From Diplolepis rosae (Eukaryota; Arthropoda; Insecta; Hymenoptera; Diplolepididae): a DNA stretch of 64,000 nt. The notes under the pieces are model-generated. The model saw only the letters and a program-made list of their open reading frames with translations. It was not told where the DNA came from and ran no database searches. A program made the translations under genes and the position numbers. Shown piece after piece: positions 1 through 11,224 of this stretch. Each line of letters starts with the position of its first letter. Position 1 is the first letter of the stretch. The DNA lies in the NCBI GenBank assembly GCA_030998225.1, contig JAPYXD010000754.1:6448001-6512000 (forward strand), written 5' to 3'.

Positions 1-905
1 GTCGCTACTTCTCTTGACTCATTTTATCACAATCCTCGTGACAATTATGTTCTTCGCTGCCGTGCAAAACGGATTATAACTTTTCTTTATGATATAGCTA
101 TTACTAAATCACTCGAAATGAGTTTAATTTGTGAACAATCGCTATCGTATTTATAACTAGTAACAAATATTAATTGAGCATTCGATTCCTGACTTTTCTA
201 TGATTAAAAAGAATTAATAATGCAAGTCCTAAAATGTATATTCTTTAAGAAGCTTAGACAACACATTTACACATTTTCGAGCGTCGGCCAAATTATTGAA
301 TGAAGACGTTCATATTGTCTTCGCGTACAATCATGAAAAAGGGTTGAAGGATTAAATTTAAGAATAAAAATAATTTTTGATTAATTTAAACAATGTTTTT
401 TTGATTTCTTTTATACATTTGTTTATGTTGGATACTGTTGTAAATTCTTACTTTGAGGTTTTTACACATCGAAAAACAGATCTTACTAATTACTATTAAT
501 GAGTGTATTCAAATAACTAACAATAAACTGTTGGAAATTACAGTGAATATTTCTTACTAATTACAAGAGAGGGCATTTGCCCCAATATATTAGTTTTTAC
601 CCTGGGTTAAATAATAGTGACTAATTCAGTTTAGAAGAGTAGTTATCTGCATTATAAACGCTAAAATTTAGGCTATATGCAACATAACAAGAATTCGCAA
701 TACTAGGTCAGGGGTCGACCGGTTAACTACTAACATTCCTATAGGCTATGTATACGGGCTATCGAACTCTACTAAAACGCATCTTCTTCCAGCCACATTC
801 ACATTCAATCCAGATATCTTCTTTACTTCATAAACCCAACACAAAATACACTATGGTGACCACAGTCGTAATAGTAGGTCAGGTGAAGACTCGTCAACCA
901 CAGAT
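1..905. other. left edge, AT-rich; possible truncated C-terminal exon
   Basis: No gene is recognised. Two plus-strand frames are open from the window edge: one to a stop at 151-153 and another to 78-80, the latter encoding a hydrophobic stretch that could be a membrane segment. Neither can be assigned without upstream sequence. The remainder is AT-rich without clear structure. Confidence 0.2.
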
Positions 906-1300
906 CCAGGTGGAAATTTACAACCGACTTGGTATCGCACCAGTACCAAAGAAGGATTTGCAGTATTGGCGCAATATTGGCATAGTGCTAGCATAAGCAC
1001 AGCCTACCACCGGCGCGGTTCCGAATGATAACTTGGCTGGAAGTTGTCCACCAGTGTTGGCGTGGTACTGGACATCGGTACCATACCAGCACTGAAATCT
1101 GTACTGGTTCAGTACTGGCATTACTTCGAAGTCGGTTGTTAGCCTACACTTGGTCTCAGGACTGGGGCTGTACTATGCCAGTACCGCGCCAACCTTCGAC
1201 ACGGTACCAACTTTCCAGTACAGGCATTGCTCCTTGTATGCAACTGGCACAGTACTGTGTCGTTTGTAAATACTGGCATTAATCCGACTTTTCCACCTGG
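906..1300. repeat. GGTACTGGC-rich fold-back element
   Basis: The ends carry an imperfect inverted repeat (CCAGGTGGAAA at 906 and its reverse complement ending near 1300). The interior is full of variants of GGTACTGGCA / TGCCAGTACC on both strands and is more GC-rich than its surroundings. Overlapping open frames here in both directions are a by-product of the palindromic composition. A MITE-like origin is inferred. Confidence 0.5.
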
Positions 1301-3458
1301 GGACATTCCTGAGCTACGTATACTATATCTTCAAAATCGATATAGACATTTGTGAAGAGCCCAAAAAGCAGAGAGTATTCGTAGACCATAAAGTTCACAA
1401 AAAGAAGTATTCTATTCAAAGTCGTCTCTACATGGCCATGCAGGGGTGCATTTTGATGCACCATCGTTTGCGTCGGGAGTTCGCGGATTGGGCTCTGGAA
1501 TCAATTGAAAATGATGCCAATTTTCATCAAAAAATCATCTTTTCTGATGAGGCGCATTTTTGGCTCAAGTCTCGGGGGACATTTGGCCGATATATTGTTT
1601 AAATCATAAATGGCATAGAATATCCAATATAATAAAAAAGATTTCGATCAATTCCGAATGAATATTCAGTGTTTTTTTTCAATTTCAAAACATATCACCC
1701 TTATTGGGAAACCCTTTACATGGCCATGCAGGGGTGCATTTTGATGTGAAGGGCTGGATCCCCAAAAATCATTAGAGACATTTTTGAGGAGCCCGAAAAT
1801 CAGAGAATATTCGTACATTTGCCCAAAAATGTGGCATAGAATAAATAGTGATATTCCATTGTGGAGGTGCCAGCTGATCGGACCTGAAAGGCTCGACATT
1901 TGTAAACATGGTCGTGGTTGGCATTTGTCGGATATTATTTTTCATCCAAAAATGTAGCCATTCTACATTATATGCCAATTAAGAAATACAGAACTTTTAT
2001 CAGAAATGTGTGTTTTATTCAAAGTTTAAAAACAGAGAGATCCGATCAGCTCGCACTTCCACAAAAAACTACTCCTAAATTTCGGGTTCTTGAACTGCCC
2101 GAAAATCAATTTTGAAAAAACAACCCCTGTTGTATTCCTAGACCATCAAGTTTGCTAAAAGATGACTTTTAGTCAAAGTCGTTTCTACATGGTCATGTAG
2201 GGGTGCATTTTAAAGTTAAGGATTGGAGCCCAAAAACCGATATAGCCATTTTCGATGAGCCCAAAAATCAGAGACTGCTTGTAGACGATAAAGTTTGATA
2301 AAAGATGATTTTCAGTTAAAGTCATCTCTACATGGCCATGCAGGGGTGCATTTTGATGTTACGGGTTGGAGCCCAAAAGTCGAGGGAAATATTTTCGAAA
2401 ATCCCCAAAAGAGCCCAAAATTCTGGTAAACGTTAATTTTTGGGGGGTTGGCTTTTAAGAAAAAGGGTTGATTTTTTGCGCTGCGGGGCGGCTTTTGGAA
2501 ATTGGGTTTAGGTAATTCCCGGAGCCCAAAAAAATTTAAAATTCTCGAGCAGTTTTCTGTGTAGGAGACCTTTAACCCTTTAAAAAGGTCGATAGGTACA
2601 GAGTTGAAAGTTGGAGATACTTTGAGCCCTAATTGAGCCCGAATTATTTCGTCAAGAGGAAAATTTCGTAAAAGCTGTTTTTGAATGGTTTCCGCAGTGG
2701 CGCTACTAGCTTTACGGTAAACCTGGCAGGACCATGCATATTTTTAAAAAAATAAGGAGCCAAAAATTCGGTTCTGGGGCATTAATTGAGCCCTAATTGA
2801 GCCCTTAATTATAGGGCTAGAAAATATTTTAAAAGATCATTTTTGACTTCTAGCCTATAGGAGCCCTTTAACCCTTTGAAAAGGGTGATAGGTAGGGGGT
2901 TGAAAGTTCTGGATACTTTGAGCCCTAATTGAGCCCCAATTATTTTGTCAAGAGGAGAACTTCGTAATAGCTGTTTTTGAATGATTTCCAGAGTGGCTCT
3001 GCTATCATTATGGTAAACCTGGCAGGACCATGCATATTTTTTAAAAATAAGAAGCTGAAAATTCGGCATTAGGGCATTAATTTAGCCCTAATTGAGCCCT
3101 AATTTTTGGCATTTACTATTATATGATTGCATATTTTGGCCCTGTCAGGTTTACGTACCTCCATGCAGAGAAAACTTTAGAGTTTTGGTGATAAGGGTTG
3201 TAGCCGAAAAATCGATAGAAGCATTTTCGAAAAGCCCAAAAATAAGAAAGTATTCGTAGACCTTAAAGTTTACAAAAAGATTAATTTTATTCAAAATCGT
3301 CTCTATATGGCCATGCAGGGGTGCGATTTTGTGTTAAGGGTAGGAGCCCAAATATCGGCAATGGAGCCCAAAAGAAGCCCAAAATTCTGATATAAAAAAA
3401 TTGGGGAATTCCGATTGTGGAGATGCTATCTTGATGGACCTCGCATTTTAAGCCCCTA
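1301..3458. repeat. diverged repeat array with CATGGCCATGCAGGGGTGCA and GAGCCCAAAA motifs
   Basis: The 20-mer CATGGCCATGCAGGGGTGCA or a close variant recurs near 1432, 1720, 2190, 2333 and 3308, each time followed by AT-rich sequence and GAGCCCAAAA phrases. Between about 2562 and 3110 a unit of about 296 bp occurs twice in tandem (CTGGCAGGACCATGCATATT at each end of the copies). Several open frames cross it, but none has a recognised domain. Confidence 0.55.
1459..1602 (+). pseudogene. Tc1/mariner-superfamily transposase fragment
   Basis: Forty-eight codons end in TAA and read H-x-L-R-R-E-F-A-D-W, then F-H-x-K-I-I-F-S-D-E-A-H-F-W. The FSDEAHFW block is the region around the first catalytic aspartate of insect Tc1/mariner-type transposases. 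The frame becomes unrelated after FWLKS and no other transposase domains flank it, so this is a captured or decayed fragment inside the CATGGCCATGCAGG repeat array. Confidence 0.6.
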
Positions 3459-3693
3459 CACTGAGAGACTTTTCGTTAGAGTAAATGATAAAGATGATAT
3501 ATATAGTCATAACGGTCTTTAATACATGAAGAAGATAAAATAGTATTTTAAATACTAAATATTATGAATCTTTATTCGAGAAATTGAAAGTACGAGAAAA
3601 TGATATTATGATTACTAAGTTGTCTAAAAATAATTTGAATAAGATGAATAATGAATATCAGATTTTGGAAAGCATGTTTGAGAAATTCATATT

Positions 3694-3981
3694 ATGAATA
3701 TGAACTTGCTAGAAATCTGGAGACGCGTAGCAAAAATCGAAACATTTATTCTCGGTTTTTCGTATAATTCGTTTCAGAATGCAGTACGAGTGCTTCCGAT
3801 GTTTTCCGATTGGCTTCGTAGACTCAATCCAAGTCTGCCCAACTCAGTAGTGGCTTATAAGCGATATTTCTTTCGGAATATGGCAAGCGAGAATAGCCGA
3901 GAGGCTTTAGGCGTTAGACATGCGTTTAGTTATGTAGATATAGGTAGGGTTAGAGGGTTCGAACCCAAAAAGCGATTCTGA
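3694..3981 (+). CDS. small hypothetical ORF inside the TIR element
   Basis: A 95-codon frame from ATG with a mixed, not strongly low-complexity composition (W, R and F in the first half, EPKKRF at the end). No motif is recognised. It lies inside the host element of the BEL insertion and could be a remnant of a transposase N-terminus or a chance frame. Confidence 0.2.
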   Translation: MNMNLLEIWRRVAKIETFILGFSYNSFQNAVRVLPMFSDWLRRLNPSLPNSVVAYKRYFFRNMASENSREALGVRHAFSYVDIGRVRGFEPKKRF

Positions 3982-4249
3982 AATTTCATTCAAGTATGTT
4001 ATTATAAAATAGTGTATTATTGCGTACTTAAATATGTGAACATAAATAAGGTATGATAATAATATTTGTGTATGTGTTTCAGAATGTCGCATCAGAAAAA
4101 GACACAAGAATTCCTTTTCTGAAGCCGTCACTTCTAAAGGTCAAACCTTTTGGTGGAGTGAGTGATTTTTCATATAGTGATTCTCAGATTCCCATATTCT
4201 TTGTTTGAAAATTTGAAAAGATTATTTCAGTCTTTCGAATAAAATGTAT

Positions 4250-4886
4250 TGTTACGTTCTGAGATTGTAATTCCCACAGTTTAAAATTTTGGATTTGTTG
4301 TTCTGGCCTAGCAATATTTTCGTCCTAAAAATTATAGTCGCACAACATAAAACTCCTGCAAGGGATTACAGATTAGAAAGCTTAACTACCCAATAACAGG
4401 GGTGATGAGAAAGTTCCAATTCCTAAGAAATAGTAAAAACATTGTAAAAACACAGATGTTATGTCTGTGCTTCTTCTAACCTGAACCCGGGGAAAAACCC
4501 AAGTTCCGAATTGTACCTAGCAATGAGTCACTATTTGGGAGCCTTCAGCACCCACCACTTAAGGTTGTAACCTCAAGACTGTCTCTGACCATCCCCCTTA
4601 TCCCCTCTACTAATGTATGGAAGAATTTAGCTAGATTTACTTATGTACCTCTCATGTCATTCTTGTTCAAACTCTCCGCCAAGTCACTTCGGTGACTAGT
4701 CTAATTATATTATTAAAATAACTAATATTGTAGTTTATCAATTGACTACCCTCCAAAATATTCACACAAAATTAAGTTCGCGTGTGAAGTGTGCGAAAGG
4801 TCGTTCCCGAGGAAAGGGGACAAAATACCCAAATCAAAAACAATTCTCTACGAGTAATACAGCAGACCAAAGCACACATTTAATCA
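4250..4886 (+). repeat. 5' LTR of BEL/Pao element
   Basis: 637 bp, TG...CA ends, identical by eye to the 3' LTR at a constant offset of 6338. It contains the element's promoter by analogy. A short open frame at 4742-4945 is incidental. Confidence 0.95.
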
Positions 4887-4904
4887 TGGTCCTTCGAGCC
4901 GGAT
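4887..4904 (+). promoter_or_regulatory. primer binding site, tRNA-Tyr type
   Basis: TGGTCCTTCGAGCCGGAT directly follows the 5' LTR. Its complement is the 3' end of insect tRNA-Tyr (acceptor stem pairing with CCTTCGA, plus CCA) over 18 bases. It primes minus-strand DNA synthesis. Confidence 0.85.
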
Positions 4905-5279
4905 ATCAAGAAACTAACCAGGAGGAAGAACAAGAATCGAATTAAGAAACTATACAAGAAGGAAGTCTACACTTCCACAATCCACATAAAGAAAGTCTAC
5001 AAGAAGGAAGTCTACAGTTCCACAATCCAAATAAAGAAACTCTACAAGAAGGAAGTCTACAGTTCCATAAATCTACTTGGATGAAATTTCTACAAACAAG
5101 GAACTTGGATTTGGCCAACTGAAGAATAAGTGCCTAGATCAGCAGCCAAGAAACTAAGCAACAAGCAACCCTTTATGAGGAAATCAACGTCAGCTTCATT
5201 CATCAGAACCATAGTCAGGTAAGCTTGCACGAATCACCTTCCCTAAATAAAATTGAGTCCATAACTACTTGAATTCAAA

Positions 5280-7229
5280 ATGACCGAAGAGAATTTGATT
5301 AGAATCCGCGGTACGGCTAAAGGAAGATTGACTCGTCTATTAAATAGCTTGAAGAATGTAGAATTTGATGTAGACGCTCTAGAAGTACGTAAATCAAGTC
5401 TAAGCGATATCGAAAAAGAGTGGTCCGCGGTTCAATTAAAGATCGAGTGCCTAGAAACTTATAGTGAACAAGAACAAACAAGAATAAGAGAAGAATTTGA
5501 AAAAGATTATTTTGAATGCGCGGTTCTCATAAATAAAGCCTTAAAGCAGTCTAGCCTAGACACAAGGGCCCAATCAATTACTGAAGCTTCCCATTCACAA
5601 TTGGTAAACTCGACTTCCATTAGAAAGAATTTTTTATCGCCAAAAATTGAGATAGCTCCATTCGACGGAAGCCCTCTTGAATGGCATAGTTTCCGCGATA
5701 GTTTCACATCATTAGTGCATGACGATCAAGCTATTCCCGCGGTTCAAAAGTTTCAATTATTAAAAAATCTTCTTCGTGGTGAAGTGTCCTCAGTGATCGC
5801 GTCTCTTAATGCTACTGAAGAAAACTATAACGTAGCGTGGGATTTATTGAAAAAACGTTGTGAACGACCGCGACAAATTATTCAAGCGCACCTAAAGTTG
5901 ATTCTAGAATTGCCGGAAATCACACATGATTCTCCCTCAAACCTACGCGCGGTGAAAGAGGGAGTTCAAACACACGTAAATGCGTTAAGAGCCTTAAACC
6001 AGCCAGTAGAGCAGTGGGATGCGTTTTTAGTTTTTATTCTCGTTAAAAAGCTAGATAAAAATACGCGTAGAAATTGGGAGCGCACCCTAGAAAATGATGA
6101 AATGCCTACGTTCAATGAATTATTAGAATTTTTAAATAAACAATCCCGCGGCGATGAACTCGACGTAGATAAAATGAGCCTTAACAAGACAAACAGCAAT
6201 CAATCCTTTAGAGACAACCGCTCACGACCTAAAACACGACACCAGTCATACGTAGGTGTTCATTCGCGATCTCAATGCTGCCTTTGCAAACAAGAACACT
6301 TGATTTATACGTGTCAGGAGTTTCTAAGTTTGACAGCCCGCGAACGCGCAGAATTTGCAAGGAAGGCCAATCTATGCCTTAATTGCTTGCGAGACAATCA
6401 TACGACACCTAAATGTTTTTTAAGCGGATGCAGGAAATGTCGTCGGAAACATAACACGTTACTACATTTCGCGGACAAGGAATCACGCCTTGATGGTGCA
6501 AACGACGCGCAATCAGAATTAAAAAAGGAACAAGTTGCTTCTAGTTCCATTAAGACAAGTTTAATCGCACAATGTAATACAGAGGTTCTACTTGGGACGG
6601 CACGCGTAAAAATAATCGGCAAAAATAACAAAGGCTATGAATGTAGAGTTCTTCTTGACAGTGGCTCGCAAACAAATTTTATTACAGAAAAACTAGCAAA
6701 TCTTTTAGGACTAGAAAAAGAAATTGCACCAGGTCCATTTTCTGGTCTAGGTCAACTAGAAACACACTCAAAATATATCGTCAAGGCGAGCATACAGTCC
6801 AGAAGTTCTCAGTATAAATCAAATGAATTAACCTTTTTTGCTCTACCGAAAATAACGGGGCTACTACCCATCATACAAATCAACAAACGCGATATTCAGA
6901 TTCCACAAAACGTTATTCTCGCTGATCCCGAATTTCATAGACCCCAGGAAGTTCATGCTCTCTTAGGTAATAAATTGTTCTATCGTTTACTAAACATCGG
7001 ACAAATAGAACTCTGTAACGGTGAAATCATACTTCAAAAAACGCGATTAGGTTGGATCGTTACAGGCGAAGCGCGACTTCCTGAGACCAAGGTCAGGCGA
7101 ATTCCAAGTGCATGTCATTTAATAACTTCTTTAGATAAAAATTTAAATAGATTTTGGGAAATTGAAGAAATGCCACCAAAAGGTGCACTTATCCAAAGAA
7201 GAAAGCTTATCGGAAGAGCATTTTTTTAA
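5280..7229 (+). CDS. gag-pro: BEL/Pao gag and aspartic protease
   Basis: 649 codons from ATG 5280. The N-terminal coiled-coil and DUF1759-type gag segment are marked by IAPFDGSPLEWHSF around residue 124. Two Cys/His clusters follow (C-x2-C near 332; C-x2-C...H...C near 366-395), and then a retropepsin-like domain with the D-S-G triad at about residues 460-462 in LLDSGSQTNF (DUF1758 type). The frame leaves the expected polyprotein near 7193 and stops at 7227-7229 next to a run of seven T. In the family gag and pol are one frame, so this stop is a break, not a natural end. Confidence 0.88.
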   Translation: MTEENLIRIRGTAKGRLTRLLNSLKNVEFDVDALEVRKSSLSDIEKEWSAVQLKIECLETYSEQEQTRIREEFEKDYFECAVLINKALKQSSLDTRAQSITEASHSQLVNSTSIRKNFLSPKIEIAPFDGSPLEWHSFRDSFTSLVHDDQAIPAVQKFQLLKNLLRGEVSSVIASLNATEENYNVAWDLLKKRCERPRQIIQAHLKLILELPEITHDSPSNLRAVKEGVQTHVNALRALNQPVEQWDAFLVFILVKKLDKNTRRNWERTLENDEMPTFNELLEFLNKQSRGDELDVDKMSLNKTNSNQSFRDNRSRPKTRHQSYVGVHSRSQCCLCKQEHLIYTCQEFLSLTARERAEFARKANLCLNCLRDNHTTPKCFLSGCRKCRRKHNTLLHFADKESRLDGANDAQSELKKEQVASSSIKTSLIAQCNTEVLLGTARVKIIGKNNKGYECRVLLDSGSQTNFITEKLANLLGLEKEIAPGPFSGLGQLETHSKYIVKASIQSRSSQYKSNELTFFALPKITGLLPIIQINKRDIQIPQNVILADPEFHRPQEVHALLGNKLFYRLLNIGQIELCNGEIILQKTRLGWIVTGEARLPETKVRRIPSACHLITSLDKNLNRFWEIEEMPPKGALIQRRKLIGRAFF

Positions 7230-7270
7230 AGAACACCTCCCGTAATCAGGAAGGGAGATATAGCGTACGG

Positions 7271-9835
7271 TTGCCGTTTAACGAGAAAAGGTTTAGAATC
7301 GGTGAAACTTATAGTATCGCGACAAAGAGACTCAACGCGCTAATGAGAAAATTCCCAAAAAACGAAGCACTGCGTTCAGGGTACAAAGAGTTTTTAAAAG
7401 AGTATGAAAATTTAGGGCACATGACGAATATCACTGATACAGATAATCCAGATGAAGGTTATTATCTTCCACACCATGCCGTGATCAAAGAATCTAGCGC
7501 TACTACAAAAATTCGCGTAGTTTTCGATGGTTCGGCAAAGAGCTCATCAAATATATCATTGAACGATTCTCTATTAGTTGGTCCCAAAATTCAAGATGAT
7601 TTGATTCCTATAATTATTCGCTTTTGCTTACATAAATACGTTTTAAAGGCAGACATCGAAAAAATGTTTCGCCAGGTTCTAGTACACCCAGAAGACGCGA
7701 TATATCAAAAAATAGTATGGCGTGAAGACGAATCCAGCCCACTGCAAACATTCCGGCTAAACACGGTAACGTACGGTACAGCATGCGCATCGTATCTCGC
7801 GGTCAGGTGCCTAAAACAACTAGCTATCGACGAGCAGGAAAGATTTCCGGAAGCCGCGGCCATACTCAAACGTGATTTCTATATGGACGATCTGCACACC
7901 GGTGCAGATAGTATCGAAAAGGCTGAAACATTAAAAAGGGAATTAATTAATTTACTTAGAGTAGGAGGCTTTAACTTACGCCAATGGGCCTCTAACGATC
8001 AAAAAATTATTAGCGATCTCAAGGACTCCTCTAAATCCCAGCACCTTTGTCTAGAACCTACACAAAACACAAAGGTCCTGGGAATTCAATGGGACCCTAG
8101 CAACGATTCATTAAGTTACGCGGTAAGGCCATTAGAAGCAGAAGAAAGAGCCACGAAAAGAACGATACTTTCTCAGATCGCACAATTGTTTGACCCGTTA
8201 GGCCTTCTAGGTCCAGTAATAGTACTTGCAAAATTAATCATGCAAGAACTTTGGAAAGAACAGCTAAATTGGGATGCTTCACTACCAGCGACCCTACACA
8301 CTTCATGGGTTGCCTTCAAAAGGCAGTTGCCTCTCTTAAACAAATTTAGTGTAAAACGACGGACTATTTTAGACAATCCGGTCTCAATTCAATTGCATGG
8401 GTTTGCTGACGCCAGCGAGAAGGCATATGGCGCTTGCATCTATCTACGATCTACAGATAAAAACAACAGACATTTCACTCGTTTAATATGTGCAAAGTCA
8501 CGAGTTGCTCCATTAAAAACGGTGTCGCTACCTAGATTAGAATTATGCGCGGCGGGTTTACTTGCAAGGTTATACAAGTCCACAAGCGAAGCCTTAAACA
8601 TGAAATTTCAATCAGTTAAATTTTGGTCAGATTCTACTATCAGTCTACACTGGATTAAAACGTCTCCACACTTCTTGAAAACCTTTGTAGCAAATCGTGT
8701 AGCCGAGATCCAGTCAATTACAAACAGCGAGGATTGGTTTCACGTTTCCTCTTCAGATAACCCCGCAGACGCTATTTCACGGGGACAAGAAACTAGTATA
8801 TTCCTAAATAATATCATGTGGTTAAAGGGTCCCACGTGGCTCGAGCATGACGAAGTCACGTGGCCAGAATCAAAACTGCATGCTGTAGAGATTCCTGAAA
8901 AACGTGCGAAAATATCATTACTAACAATTCAAGGAAATTTCGAATTATTTGAAAGGTTTTCTTCAATCACGGCTCTTAATCGTTTCATAGCTGCATGTCT
9001 TAGGCTCATAAGAAAAAAGAAAACGGGCGTTAAGAAGACCGGGGGTCTTTCGGCTCAAGAAATCGAAGAGGCTCACTTACGACTTATCAAACTAATTCAA
9101 GCACAAGCCTTTTCAAAAGACATAAAAAACCTAAAAAATTCAAAGAATTTAGATACGCGAAGCAAACTTCTAAATCTGAACCCATTTCTCGACCACAACG
9201 GAATTTTACGCGTGGGAGGAAGGCTAAAAAACGCAGAAATAAGTTACGCACAAAAACATCCCATCCTTCTTCCGCGATCCCAACACGTCACAAACCTCAT
9301 CGTACGTAACGAACACTTGAAAAACTATCATGCCGGTATACAAGCAACGCTCAATTTTATTCGGCATAAGTACTGGATTATCGACGGTAAAAACGCGGTG
9401 CGACACATAATACGCAGATGTATTCGTTGTTTCAAAGTAAATCCCACTCTACCAAAATACATAATGGGCAATCTACCTGCCAATCGAGTCAAAGAATCAC
9501 GTCCATTTGAAAATTCTGGTATCGATTACTGCGGACCTTTCTACATCAAGGAGAAGCAATATCGAAATAGAGGTAAAGTTAAGATTTATGTAGCAGTTTT
9601 TGTTTGCCTTGCCACAAAAGCAGCTCATTTAGAACTAGTATCAGATATGACAGCCGAGGCATGTCTCGCAGCCATCAACAGATTCTTCGATCGCCGGGGC
9701 ATGTCTCGGAACATTTACACTGACAACGGTACAAATTTTGTAGGGTCTAAAACGAGCTCTCCGCCATTCAAGAGTTCCTTTCGTCTATCGAAGCTAACAA
9801 CAAAATACAACACTCTTTGGCTAATGAAGGTGTAA
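7271..9835 (+). CDS. pol: BEL/Pao pol: reverse transcriptase, RNase H, integrase (3' part cut off)
   Basis: No ATG is implied; this is the open stretch of pol after the break at 7190-7270. The RT begins near VFDGSAKSSSN and has the catalytic YMDD around residue 204. RNase H follows near GFADASEKAYGA (about 378). The integrase zinc finger has H-x-H...C-x2-C around residues 680-718, and the core starts at GIDYCGPF (first catalytic Asp) with the second Asp in YTDNGTNFVG near 817. The frame then changes near 9750, before the catalytic Glu, and ends at 9835. Confidence 0.88.
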   Translation: MPFNEKRFRIGETYSIATKRLNALMRKFPKNEALRSGYKEFLKEYENLGHMTNITDTDNPDEGYYLPHHAVIKESSATTKIRVVFDGSAKSSSNISLNDSLLVGPKIQDDLIPIIIRFCLHKYVLKADIEKMFRQVLVHPEDAIYQKIVWREDESSPLQTFRLNTVTYGTACASYLAVRCLKQLAIDEQERFPEAAAILKRDFYMDDLHTGADSIEKAETLKRELINLLRVGGFNLRQWASNDQKIISDLKDSSKSQHLCLEPTQNTKVLGIQWDPSNDSLSYAVRPLEAEERATKRTILSQIAQLFDPLGLLGPVIVLAKLIMQELWKEQLNWDASLPATLHTSWVAFKRQLPLLNKFSVKRRTILDNPVSIQLHGFADASEKAYGACIYLRSTDKNNRHFTRLICAKSRVAPLKTVSLPRLELCAAGLLARLYKSTSEALNMKFQSVKFWSDSTISLHWIKTSPHFLKTFVANRVAEIQSITNSEDWFHVSSSDNPADAISRGQETSIFLNNIMWLKGPTWLEHDEVTWPESKLHAVEIPEKRAKISLLTIQGNFELFERFSSITALNRFIAACLRLIRKKKTGVKKTGGLSAQEIEEAHLRLIKLIQAQAFSKDIKNLKNSKNLDTRSKLLNLNPFLDHNGILRVGGRLKNAEISYAQKHPILLPRSQHVTNLIVRNEHLKNYHAGIQATLNFIRHKYWIIDGKNAVRHIIRRCIRCFKVNPTLPKYIMGNLPANRVKESRPFENSGIDYCGPFYIKEKQYRNRGKVKIYVAVFVCLATKAAHLELVSDMTAEACLAAINRFFDRRGMSRNIYTDNGTNFVGSKTSSPPFKSSFRLSKLTTKYNTLWLMKV

Positions 9836-10428
9836 ATTGGCATTTATCTCCTCCGCGATCGCCTCACTTTGGAGGCTTATGGGAAGCCTCAGTAAAATTA
9901 CTAAAACATCATCTTCACAGAACTGTAGGAGATTGTCTATTCACGTATGAGCAATTTAACACATATGTAATTAGAATCGAAGCCATTTTGAATTCTCGAC
10001 CTCTCATTCCATTATCCTCAGATCCCAATGACCTACAAGCCCTCACTCCAGCACATTTCCTGATAGGTGATTCGCTAAAAAGCATCCCTGATTATGAGTT
10101 CCAGGATATACCAACCAATCGACTTTCGCTTTGGCAACACATTCAGAAAGTCAAACAACATTTTTGGTCAAGATGGTACAAGGAGTACCTGAATGAACTC
10201 CAAACTCGCAGTAAATGGCACCACGGCAATACCAACCAGATCAAGGTGGGCACCTTGATCACTCTGAAGGAAGATAAGATTCCGCCCATGCGGTGGAAGC
10301 TGGGGCGCATCATCGAGGTTCATCCAGGAGATGACGGCGTCATACGGGTCGCGACTGTGAAAACTCCAGACGGGATCTACAAGAGAGGCGTTAAAAGTCT
10401 GTGTCCTCTTCCCCTTCAGACTGACTAG
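9817..10428 (+). CDS. BEL/Pao integrase C-terminal part in a shifted frame
   Basis: The frame opens before 9817 and overlaps the preceding one. It carries the third integrase catalytic residue (E of GLWEASVK), the L-N-S-R-P-L block, TPAHFLIGD and a C-terminal DUF5641-like domain ending in an M-R-W-K-L-G-R-I beta segment. It belongs to the same polyprotein as the upstream pol; a single-base indel near 9750 explains the separation. Homopolymer assembly error is an alternative to a real mutation. Confidence 0.85.
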   Translation: MANEGVNWHLSPPRSPHFGGLWEASVKLLKHHLHRTVGDCLFTYEQFNTYVIRIEAILNSRPLIPLSSDPNDLQALTPAHFLIGDSLKSIPDYEFQDIPTNRLSLWQHIQKVKQHFWSRWYKEYLNELQTRSKWHHGNTNQIKVGTLITLKEDKIPPMRWKLGRIIEVHPGDDGVIRVATVKTPDGIYKRGVKSLCPLPLQTD

Positions 10429-10587
10429 GCGTCAGTCTGACATCATAAACTCATTCCATTATTTACTAAGCATTATATTTAAGTCTAAAATTTACTAGTG
10501 CAAGCGATGACGATTGTAAATAATTTAACATTTAAATGAGCATCTACAACCAATCATTGTTGAACGTATCGTTCAAGGCCGCCGGCA

Positions 10588-11224
10588 TGTTACGTTCTGA
10601 GATTGTAATTCCCACAGTTTAAAATTTTGGATTTGTTGTTCTGGCCTAGCAATATTTTCGTCCTAAAAATTATAGTCGCACAACATAAAACTCCTGCAAG
10701 GGATTACAGATTAGAAAGCTTAACTACCCAATAACAGGGGTGATGAGAAAGTTCCAATTCCTAAGAAATAGTAAAAACATTGTAAAAACACAGATGTTAT
10801 GTCTGTGCTTCTTCTAACCTGAACCCGGGGAAAAACCCAAGTTCCGAATTGTACCTAGCAATGAGTCACTATTTGGGAGCCTTCAGCACCCACCACTTAA
10901 GGTTGTAACCTCAAGACTGTCTCTGACCATCCCCCTTATCCCCTCTACTAATGTATGGAAGAATTTAGCTAGATTTACTTATGTACCTCTCATGTCATTC
11001 TTGTTCAAACTCTCCGCCAAGTCACTTCGGTGACTAGTCTAATTATATTATTAAAATAACTAATATTGTAGTTTATCAATTGACTACCCTCCAAAATATT
11101 CACACAAAATTAAGTTCGCGTGTGAAGTGTGCGAAAGGTCGTTCCCGAGGAAAGGGGACAAAATACCCAAATCAAAAACAATTCTCTACGAGTAATACAG
11201 CAGACCAAAGCACACATTTAATCA
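10588..11224 (+). repeat. 3' LTR of BEL/Pao element
   Basis: Second copy of the 637-bp LTR. It is preceded by GGCCGCCGGCA, in the position of the purine-rich/GC tract that primes plus-strand synthesis in BEL elements, and followed by the TGTAT duplication. Confidence 0.95.

Larger units (their letters stand above)
4250..11224 (+). mobile_element. BEL/Pao LTR retrotransposon, 6975 bp
   Basis: Two direct 637-bp repeats (4250-4886 and 10588-11224) start TG and end CA and are flanked by a 5-bp duplication TGTAT (4245-4249 and 11225-11229). The interior has a tRNA-Tyr-complementary primer site and gag-protease-RT-RNaseH-integrase in BEL/Pao order. No difference between the LTRs was seen by eye, so insertion was recent, yet the coding frame is broken between 7190 and 7270 and again near 9750. 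The element lies in the intergenic region 3' of wake. Confidence 0.95.
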
